Source of the DNA: Pogonophryne albipinna
Lineage: Eukaryota; Chordata; Actinopteri; Perciformes; Artedidraconidae
Direction: 5' to 3'
DNA length: 64,000 bases
NCBI GenBank assembly: GCA_028583405.1
Contig: CM053261.1
Location: 15,740,783 to 15,804,782, forward strand
Positions 54,401 to 64,000 of the stretch are shown piece after piece. Every line of letters begins with the position of its first letter. Position 1 is the stretch's first letter. Position numbers and translations under genes: made by a program. The notes under the pieces are model-generated. The model did not search any database and was not told where the DNA came from. It was given only the letters and a program-made list of their open reading frames with translations.

Positions 54401-57400
54401 CATGATAGGTCCACTTTAAGATTCTATAAAGAGGGATTTACGCAAATATTACACATCAAAGTCTGTTAACAGGTCTGAACTGAAGTAGTGCTTCATTTAT
54501 TAAAACAATTTGGGTAAAGCTGTGTATTGCTCCAGAGAGAGCAGTGCAAAGTGTGATAAACTGTCTCAAGTGATCTAAAGACTACTAGAACACATTTAAT
54601 ATTAAAGCAGAAATACAAGGGGGATGATAAAGACAGCAAAGATATATCCACAGTAGATCACATGAGCTACCTTAGTGTTACCAGACTAAAGCTGTGGTTA
54701 GCCTCTTTGAAGCTAGCCACAACCTTTGCTTCATGTCATTTCCCATCCCTCTGAACCTTGTTTCCTGTCATCTCTGTACTGCAGACTATAAATAAAGCCA
54801 TTAAAATATAGTTTTAAGAGATGCGGCAACGGAAACCCTGAGTATATCGAATCAAGTGTTGTGTCATTGCTTATCCATCTATCCTTTTACTGTAAAAGAT
54901 AGATTGTGTTCTTTCTTTTTTGAAAGTTACATAACCTTGCTTTAATTATTTTCTCTTAGGAAAAAGCAGCTTTTTATCCTTCTTGCTCGGTGTTCCTGAC
55001 TGCCATGATGGCCACGTATAGTACCAATGAAAACTGTGCATGAGCAGACTTCCTAATCAAGGTGACCAATTAGGCTGAGTGGCAGCCATTCACTTGTCTC
55101 ATTATACCCGCTAATGGCTGAGGGAAGCAGGGTCCCATCCCATCTCTTCATCTCTCTATCCTCTTCCATCACAAATGACTCCTCTACCCATTTATCTGCT
55201 TCCCCCCCCAACTTTAATTCAACCGTAAATCAGCAGAACAAACAGACTGGGAGGAGAGGAGAGGAGCACAGGAGGAGACAAAGGGTTAGGTATTCTCTGT
55301 GGGCATTTAGCTCAAGGATCAGCTATCGTTTTACAGACAAAAGATCGGTGATGAAAGGCAGTGGAAACGCTGAGGCGGATGAAAAATGGTAATGGGCGAA
55401 GGAATTATGAGTCCATGTGCATGTGTGCGCCTGTGCACGTCTCACTCTAGATCTCTCAGATTTGTATCCAAAACATGAGATTTTCTTGGTGGAGGAATGT
55501 CATGGCTCTCGTCCTGCGGGAGGATGTGCACGGATGAAGCTTCTGAGCAAGGGCACGCAAAAAAGACCTTGACTTAGATTAGGACTGTGTGGAATCATTT
55601 ACAAACGCTTAAATAGCCATTTAGGATATCTAATGTATGATTATTTTCATTATGAATTCATCTAGAGAACATTTTCTGATTGACTGATTCCTTTGTTGGT
55701 ATAATACATATCAGAAATTACTTGAGTTTGTAAATCTTAATCATTTGAAACCCAAATATATTATGTTTATTGAAAATGGCAAGGTATTGAATGCAAATAA
55801 TATGCTGTTAACTGACTACTTGACTTTTAAAACTACAAATACTTGTTATCTAAAACCCGATCGACAGTGGATTAAAACGATTTTATTTTTAACTGAAGGA
55901 AAAATTCCAAAATCATGTGGTCGGTACCCAAAAAAAGCATCCTTCACTACAGTTGTATCCCTCTACATGGAATGCCCGGTTTTAGACTAAACATCTATTA
56001 ATAAAAACATCTTAATTGCTTATTTCCTGTGAATCTATCGACTCATTTCCTTTGCTAAAACAAAGTCTACGTGAGATATTATGACCGGCCCACTGAACCC
56101 ACTGCAATCAGCCCGGCAGTAACCCAGTTTAGAATGTAAACAATCATGCCACCCCCAAGACGTGTGTGTGTGTGTGTGTGCGTGTGTTATTAATAAAGCC
56201 GTCTGTGAGGAGCTTGGGGAGTTTAAAAAAAAAAGGGATCGGATAGGAGTTACAGCTAAGTAGCTACAGATAGCAGTGTGACTGTAAAATTAGACCAACA
56301 CTATACTGCAGTGTTGTTGTTGATGATGATGATCAGGTTCTCACCACTGGTTTCACTTCCTGACTCTTGTTTAAATCTTTCTGTGTCGTGAATTTAGAAA
56401 AGATGTTGACTTATAAGTGTGTATTGCTACTTTAGGCAGAAATGCAGGCTAATTCAGAATGTACTGTGTAAGTGTTTCCACATCCTTTAAGAAGACCAGA
56501 AGGGGGTTTTAGATGAGACCCAGGAAATGACTGTATTTGTGGTTCTGTTGTATCAAATATGTTATGTGCTCTTTAAATACATAAACGCACAAAGGGTAGC
56601 ATTATTGCATTGCTGTTATATGGGATCATTATATACCATGCATGTGTGTTTGTTATTGTGCAACCTCTGTACGTTACACAGTGCAGAGAAGAATGCCATG
56701 CATTGTCTCTTTCCACATCATTGTGGGATATACCATGGCTATATGGTCATAGAAAGCATGTCTTTGAAACAAAGTGTTTGACACGGATCCTCGTTATCTT
56801 CTGTAAACTCCTCCAGCCCTGCCTTGTTATCCTCTTCTGACGGCTATCTCTTTCCCTTATTCAGTAGAAGCCACTTTCCTTTATTAGACCTACTACACAT
56901 AAAGTACACTTTGTTCTGAATTATTTTCACTAACTATTTGAAAATTACCAACCGAATGCACTCAAATAAAATAAATAAAAGATAATCGAAGCAGGAAAAG
57001 GAAAGATGAGCAAATGACAGGATGTGACTGAGGGGGGAAATAAACTAAAAAGCAAAGAAAATATGCCATCAGCCACTATATCATTCAAAGCCACTTCTCA
57101 ATCTGACTACAGAGCGATTGAGGTGTGAAAACCAGCCTCGGTGGTGCCCTGCGGAAAGAAACCCACTTAATTGCAACCATTTTCCTTCAAAAACAAGAAG
57201 ATCAGCACTTCTCTTCACTAGTGTTATGATAGATCATTATAGTGTAAGATGCTATCAGGTGCCTACCTCATGTTGGACAGGCCAAGGTCCTTGTTGGGCT
57301 GGCGGCACCAAATGCCCCTGGATCAGACTGGAGTCTCTCTAAAGCCCCGACATGTATAGTAACACAACCCTGGCTCCACACGAGTCATACGTGTATTTAA

Positions 57401-60400
57401 AGTCCCTCAGCAGGAAAGCAACAGCACCCATTAGATGCGCAAAATAAAAGCACCCATATCTCATTTATAGAATCCACTCATTGACCTGGTTGTTAACTTC
57501 GGACGGCAACAAGATGCTATCTGTTCTGCTGCACAGAAGGGATCAGGACAGCTCTGTGGAGGGAGGGGGGGTGCGTCTTGGAGCGATAGTCAAACTCAGT
57601 GGACTTGAATCCACATAGCTGATCTATAGATTCTACTTCTACTGGTGGCAATCGACTGCCAGACTGGGACAGTTTGCGAGTTGCCAGGGGCAACAATCTG
57701 TTCACTAAAGCCCCTCCTTGTATGCAAGTAACCTTCACTGACCGGTGTGACACGCCTTCCCTCTAAAAGAGTACTTACACACACACACACACACTCATGA
57801 AATAGGCACATGCACACACGCCTGCTAGGCTGACCCTCCACATGATATGTAGGTTGACCTGTTACGAGGAATAAAGAACTGTTTCTCACTGTGATTACAG
57901 GCTCTGTGAAGCAGCTTTTTCAAACCATCTGTGGCTTCTAAATGATTCAGCACATCAAATTGCTGCTTCACAGGCTGCATGTACACACGTGTATCTCTAT
58001 TGTGAATATCCCCCATTTATGCCACACACAGCACTCCTTTTTTGTCAATAATACATATTTTCATGAAGATTTGGTTGCTTTGCAGCAACAATTTAGCTTC
58101 AGATTCCCTGCAACACATTTCCACACTTGTTGATTGAATACATTAAACCCGCCAATAGACTGGGAAAGCCACAACTGTCACTGGCTGGTTCGAGGCGCTC
58201 CCACGTGTGTCTCACAAGGTGTATTTTTATCAGTGCAGAATGTTGGCAACGTCATAACAGGAGAGATGGGCCCTTACTAGAATTACCACAAACATAAGGG
58301 CCCTTGAAATGTGATCAGCAATCTGTGTTTTTGACAGTAAAACACTCCCACTTAGTTTGTGCTGACACAAGCAGCTCAAGAAGGCACAACATCTGTTTGC
58401 CATGAGGAAGTCACAGTGTTTTTACACCTCATCGCGGCGTCTCAGACTAAGCAACGTTTATTTTGGGGAGATCATTTTGATGTTCTAATAACTGCAACAC
58501 AAGGCCTCTTCTCTGTTTGTGCTTTGGTGTAGCTGACTCAGACAGCACAGTGTATTCTTAGCTTCATGCAGACTCAGGTTAAAGCATGTGCAAATGTTAC
58601 TGCTAATAAATCCTAGCAGCACTGAGTACAGTGGGTCAACATAGTTACACTTCACAAGGCTCGAACAAAGGTGGACATTTCGAATCCTGCAAATCCCGGA
58701 AGTGATGGAAGACTGTTTCTAAGCCTTAAGAATAACCAGCACATGTAAACATCAAGAACTAAAAGCTCATGCCAACAGTTTCGTGTTCATTTCGCAAACC
58801 AAAACTGTGACTAAGCAAGTTCGTCAACAATCCTTTTTTCCATGACTAAGACCGACCTCATTAAACACTGAAATGTAGTTTAAATAATTAAAACTCTTCT
58901 ACAATCTCTATTTATATTTTGTAAGTCCTGAGTTTGCTTCTTTTTTATTTTTTTAACAGTTCTGTCTATTGTGCTTCAGCTTAAACAAATTGACACAGCA
59001 GGGGACTATTTAACAGACCCATTTTGTGTGTTAATTAGAATTGAAAAAGTCACACTACTAGCATGAATGGAACAAGGCATGCATTGAGGAATATCCCGGG
59101 ACAGTTGAATGATCACAAGCAGCAGAATGGAGGCTGATTCAAGGCTGAATAATGATGCAATGAAAGGAGAAGGCACAGTAAGATTCACACAGTAGTAAGA
59201 TGCATGCATGTGCACTGTCACAGGCAGTAAAGTATAGCTTATATTACATAAGCAGCACAAACACTATATATATATATATATATACACACTGTCCCATCTG
59301 AGAGCAAGACCCATCCATGCATTTAGACTAAGTGCATGTTGAAAGTGCTGAATTACTGAATAATGAGACCATAGTGCCATGACTGAATTACAGTCCCAAT
59401 AGTTTTAATGCAGTCCCAGGTAGGAGAAGCACGCAAATATGTGCTATAATGGGCATTTCATGTCTGATAAATGCATAGCATTCCTCTCACAGCAAGTGTT
59501 TAGTGTACTAGTGTGTAATTATACCTCTATTTGAGTTTTTCTTTAACATAGCTGCCTTTTCGTGAACAATATGTAAGACCAACCCTTCCACAAAATTGTA
59601 TTTACAGTGCTAGAGTATGAAGAGAAATGTACAAAAGGGACATTGTGGAAAAATCCTTTTTTTTGTCAAAAAGATTGTCATAAAAAACTGATCGTGACGA
59701 GAAAAAAAAGGTTGAAGCTCAATCAGGACGTCATGATTAAAAAAAGTCTCTTATCTTATTTATCTCCAAATTCTAATGACCGGTTTTATCATTTCCTTTG
59801 ACATCTTACTGCTAACATGATATCCGAAGAAAGTTCATTAATAATGATAATAATCATGTATTTTCCAGAGATTAATCAAATACAGTCCTACCCAGATACA
59901 GAACATGTCATTCTTTTGGTTAATAATGGAATGTTAAACAGCCAAACTAAAAAGGTATTTGTTGTTCTTACCTGTGCAGTTTCTTAGGTGGGGGAGGAGG
60001 AGGATTGGGCTCATTGTTGGCAGATCCCCTCGCTGCCAGCAGCTCTGATGAGCCGCCATGATACGGTTGCTTGGACGGCATGCTCCCGTTATGCTTGCCC
60101 TCCTCCTCTGCACCGGTGCCCTCAGTCTCCCCCTGACAGGCACCATTGTCGGGGGCAGCTGGGGGGGCCGTGCCTGGCTCTGTCACCGAAGGGGGGCTGC
60201 TGTGGGCCTTGCAGTCCCTGGCCTCCTTCCAGACAGCGGCACCATTGACCAGGCCCGTCACCCGAGATGCTGTCCCTGGGTTAGGTGCCAACTTCTTCTT
60301 CTCCCCCTCTTTCCGCTCCCTCTCATCCTCCTCCTCTTCTTCCTCGATGCGGCAGTTCCAGCCAGAACTGTGGTGGTGGGGCTTGTGCCAGCGTTCGGAC

Positions 60401-62018
60401 GATGCTGAACTGTGGTTCTCCGTGTGGACCTTGAAGTGGCCCTCTCGAGCAGAAACTAGGAAAAGCATGGGGAGTTCAGGGAGGGGAACCGGAGACGAGA
60501 AGGACGGCGAGAGGCTGGAAGTGCTTAATCTGGAGAGATCAGGGAGAGGGACTGGAGACGAGATGGACGGCGAGAGGCTGGAGGCGCCTAGTTTTGGGGA
60601 GCGGCTGGTCCTTTTCGGGGGAATGGGTGGGCTGGACTGAGGCTTGGGGTGGAAAGTTGGGGTAAGGCTGGCTTCTGTGAGCAAAGAAGGTGAGCTGTGG
60701 CTGGGGCTGGGCCAGCGAAAGGCCGGGCTAGTGGGGTCTTTGCGTGCTGTGGGGCTGAAGTGGCATTGGGTGCTAATGGCTGAATCTGGACTGCTCAGGA
60801 AGAAAGTCCTGTTGTTCTCCTCTGAGTGAGTTGCCATTACAGTGATGGTGGCCCGTTGACTCTCTCCCAAAAGCTCAGTGCCCTGGGATAAGTTCTTAGT
60901 CTGGTTTGGGGACACAAGATTGGATTGTACCCCATTTTCTTGCGGCCTGCGCTTTTTCTTGGTGCTCTCAGCATAAATGGGTTCTGAGTCATTAGGGGAG
61001 TTGGGATCTGACTCTGAGCGTCCCATTGCAGGTGGGCTCCCTGACCGGACTGAATCTGTACTACTACGATAGGAAGAAGAGGAGTCCGATAGGCTGGTTT
61101 GTCCAGACAGGGCGGGAGGAGAGTGGAGAGATAGTGGGGGGTTATGGCAAATGGTGTCCACACTTAAGGCTTTGGCGAGGAAAGGGGTAGAAGTGCTTGA
61201 TATCTTAGCAGTAACGGAAGCAGTACTCTCATTGCTGATACCGTTGCTATGACCCCTGGAAGGGACAATATCCAGAGCAAAAGGTATCTCCACAGATGCC
61301 TGGTCAGTGTCCTGAAGATTTGCCCTGGTAGTCACACTAATTCCATTATAAGTGCTCTTGGTTCTAGTGGTGGTTGTATTCTGCTGCCTACAGGTGTCTC
61401 CATTAGCATTCTTCAAACACGGAGAGCCTCTACCCTCCTCCTGGGTGACAAAGATGTTGCTGATGATCATAGAGTCTTTAGGCAGGTGGCTGGGCGATAA
61501 AGAATCCAGGGAAATGCAGTTGTTGTAGTCCTTCTTTGTTTCAGGACTCTGAAGAACTGCATCCCTATGGGTCTTGTTGCAGCCGTTACTATCAATGTAG
61601 AGAGACGACAGGTCTAAGAGCTTCCTCAGGCCCAAACGCTCAACTGGGCTCTTCGTGTTCTCCTGAAACATACACAAGAACATGCGTTAAATAACAGATG
61701 CATCATTATGGGCAGGAATAGAATACTTTTAGATGAACAGAGGATTACCTGCTCTATGTTCATGTTGACATCAATCAAAGACTCGTTGGTGTCGAGGCTC
61801 ATCATAGTTGGTTTGACAGCGATAGTTGGCTTGCTGTAGGGTGAAGGCGATGTTACTCCAGTTTCTTCATCGCCTCCCAGGATGCTCTTCAAACAAGCAG
61901 CTGGCACACTGCCATCCAGGCCGCCGACAGTCTTGTGGTGCGCACTCAGCGGGTGGAAGCAGTTCTTACAAGAGCCGGGTTTCCACACGTGTTCTGCAAA
62001 GTCGCTGCACGCTGACAT
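48474..62018 (-). CDS. prag1: PRAG1 (Pragmin/SGK223) pseudokinase scaffold, complete
   Basis: PRAG1 is a PEAK-family pseudokinase scaffold that recruits Csk and acts in Rho and cytoskeletal signalling. Exons in transcription order are 62018-61749, 61662-59972, 53298-53153, 51853-51087 and 49625-48474: 4,026 nt, 1,341 aa. The start MSACSDFAEHVWKPGSCKNC matches PRAG1 better than PEAK1. YSKPTIAVKPTMM follows. EPIYAES at residues 317-323 is the Csk SH2-binding motif (Tyr320). Proline-rich disordered sequence runs to about residue 830. The pseudokinase part has YAVK at the exon 4/5 junction (Lys958), HRDICLEN (1088-1095), ISNF where DFG should be, and APEIVSAAQYRKFDEFQTGI. The C-terminal helices of the PEAK dimerisation module (LEDWLCCQYFSS) close the protein. 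Introns are long, and intron 2 (53299-59971) holds a MITE. Confidence 0.95.
52140..52240. repeat. Fragment of a dispersed teleost repeat in prag1 intron 4
   Basis: GGACAGAGCCATGCTAGCTG, AAGCTAAGCTAAGCTAAGCT and CAGCTGTAGCTTCGTATG in this order match a repeat I know as abundant in fish introns. Only part is present. Confidence 0.55.
53872..54415. mobile_element. TTAA-flanked MITE (piggyBac type) in prag1 intron 2
   Basis: The ends AGTGGACCTATCATGC and GCATGATAGGTCCACT are perfect 16-bp inverted repeats. TTAA lies at both flanks (53868-53871 and 54416-54419). There is no coding capacity, and the element carries a small tandem array at 54094-54160. Confidence 0.92.
54094..54160. repeat. 11-bp tandem array inside the MITE
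   Basis: The unit CATGCTGTTAC repeats about six times, one copy changed to CATACGGTTAC. Confidence 0.92.
54420..59960. other. Remainder of prag1 intron 2; only simple repeats seen
   Basis: Contains (GT)n near 56162, (CA)n near 57777 and (TA)n near 59263. No open frame with family character appears on either strand. Confidence 0.45.
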
Positions 62019-64000
62019 CTTTGGTTTGCTAAATCAGGTTCGTCAGAAGTGGCTGTTGAGTGATGTGGAAGATACCGGATGAAGCGTCATGACTGGCACA
62101 CAGAAGGTTGCACCGTCACAAGTTGTTGTTCACAAGGCAGTATGTAGAGGACAGAGAAGAATGGGAAACATTGTTAATAGAATGAAGATAATACATCTTT
62201 GTAACTTTTGTTATGACCATAACATAATCACAATCCCATGTTTCTTTGTGACCAAGTTAAGCTGTTTGCATACATAGGAACTGTCTAAAAATACAATTAA
62301 ATTAGAAGGATCAGTATCGGAAAGGAAAGTAACCAGTTTTGTTGTTTTAATTTGTTTTCACCCGAGACATATTAGGAAATTCAAACAGAAAAAGAGGGTA
62401 TGTTACTTTTTCTTTTCGAAAGTGTTAATATAGTGATGAGTGAGTCCAGGCTGACAAGTGTCTCAGAGCTCACAGAGGACCCCCATTAGGATTTAAGTGT
62501 CATCCGCGGGAGTAATTTAAGAAGACCTGATGTGTGCTCTGCTACTTGTTCCCATGGCTTCCTAAATTAGAGGGTATGTGGTTTCTGTTCAACCAAAGGG
62601 TCTGTCGGTGAAAGCCAAGTGACATAAAAGCCCCCCCTGAGTCCTCTGCAGCCCCCGAAATGCTAGAAGAAGACGGAGGAGCCTCAAGCATCCCAGAGGT
62701 CGGAATGCCAGGAATGTCTAAAGGCGCAAGTCTCACCAGGGTGAATCTCACACCGACGACAACCTCCCATCCCCCTTCCACACAGACATCCAACAACACC
62801 AAACATGTGTTGTTGACACACACACACACACACACATCCTCTCCCTCTCCTGTGTGTCCTGTTTAACTGGGCTGACAGTGAGAAGATCAACACCGTTTCA
62901 AGATCATTTGTTTCCTTGCATCTGGGTGTCTTTATGTTTTGTACACAGTCTTAATTGCCTCTCAACAAGGTGATGCTATGACACATGGGGAAACATTAGC
63001 GCACTATCTAGACTCATTATCATAAAAAACATGAGAAAGCAGGAGGTTGAAAATGTACTCTCCTAAAACAAATAAAAGGGGGTGATATATGCAACCTGAT
63101 TACCTACATTTGTCTTATTTCAGGTATTTAGTTCACAGTGATTCCTGATTTTGCATTGACTAACATACAAGAACAGACAATTGAATGCTTTTTCTTAAAA
63201 CTCATTGCTCTAGTATTACAACCTTTTCAATCTACTAATCTGTAGGTATTAAGCGTTTCCTGCTGGTGAAGATAATGCATGTTTGCATGTTTCTGTCTGA
63301 CTCAGGTTGAGCAGGAAAGCACCCACTATTTCACTGTTTGTTTAACCGTTCCTGCGACAACAGAGGAAAAGGAGCCTTGCCTAACATCTTATGGCATTGT
63401 GCATGAGTCACATGAAGCGATGACTGATCATTGAGCTGCTGAGCCTGTAGACAACAGACTGACTGCCACTCAAGAACATGTCTAGGGGGTTAATGGGACA
63501 ATCAGGCAATAACAGAACATTATCATGGTGTATTTAATACGTTAGGATATAACTAAGAGGGGCAATTTAGTCTTTATTGTTCCACTTTCCCTGCAGGGGA
63601 TACAACAACAAAAAAATACCAGAAGTTGACATGAGGGAATTCAATTTAAATTGGAATGTCAGACGGTAACCATTTTCTGTATTTCCAGAGAAAACAGAGC
63701 CATCTCCACCTCAAGTTATTCTACCTCTTGTTTACATGTTCATCCTGGCTTGTTTGAACAGAGATAGACCCTGCTGTCTACATTCCCCACACCTTCTCAA
63801 GCTCAAGGTTCAATATTTCTCACTTCCTCTTGTAAAAACACACACAGGGCATAACTGCGAGAAATTCAGCCACATGACAGAATTCAAGGCCTGCCTTCAA
63901 TCAAAACAAAACACAGACTATGAAAAATGTCTCATGAACATGTTAGAAGTCGGGTTCTGGAAAAAAAATATGAAGAATGCAAAGGAAAAATGACTTGGGG
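62019..64000. other. Upstream region of prag1; no gene recognised
   Basis: This holds the prag1 5' UTR side on the minus strand. A possible acceptor (complement of TCAACAG) lies about 50 bases before the start codon, so earlier non-coding exons may lie further right. A short (CA)n is near 62817. No promoter can be fixed from the sequence. Confidence 0.35.

Noticed and set aside
55114..55392. 92-codon plus-strand frame inside prag1 intron 2
   Set aside because: Low-complexity Ser- and Arg-rich translation with no partner exons or family match.

Overview
The window is nuclear DNA of a vertebrate, almost certainly a teleost fish. Genes are split by many short GT-AG introns. The gene products align by eye with vertebrate PRRC2B, EDF1 and PRAG1, and the spacers and introns carry repeats typical of fish: L2/Maui-type LINEs, hAT and pogo DNA transposons, TTAA-flanked MITEs and microsatellites. 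There are no operons, CRISPR arrays or prokaryotic features.

Layout. Bases 1-1290 hold one exon and the probable 3' end of an unidentified plus-strand gene. Bases 1567-2752 are a MITE-like repeat. Bases 3290-26600 are prrc2b (plus strand): a non-coding first exon, 30 coding exons that join in frame from start to stop (2,240 codons), and a long 3' UTR. Its intron 7115-12407 carries a hAT transposon with an exact 8-bp target-site duplication. A pogo-like transposon is nested inside the hAT, and its degraded transposase reading frame is followed by a PHD-type zinc finger. Bases 27060-29170 are a small plus-strand gene for a 122-residue coiled-coil protein I do not recognise. Bases 29585-42100 are edf1 (148 residues, five coding exons). 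Its first intron is 10.4 kb, and about 9.3 kb of that lies between inverted copies of one ~240-bp sequence. Inside are a 1.2-kb foldback, several hAT-like elements, a minisatellite and an antisense L2 LINE. Bases 43380-45470 are a second, sense-strand L2. Bases 45800-46400 are simple and degenerate tandem repeats. Bases 46850-62018 are prag1 (minus strand): five coding exons giving 1,341 residues, ending in a PEAK-family pseudokinase domain. Bases 62019-64000 lie upstream of prag1 and show no gene.

The host genes do not form a pathway. PRRC2B is an RNA-associated, proline-rich disordered protein. EDF1 is a ribosome-associated and transcription co-activator protein. PRAG1 is a pseudokinase signalling scaffold. 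No new host system was found. The most distinctive content is the nested and composite transposon architecture, especially the pogo element with a PHD finger and the large inverted-repeat-bounded block in edf1 intron 1.

All gene models were built by hand from splice signals, reading-frame continuity and remembered family sequences. No alignment or database search was run.
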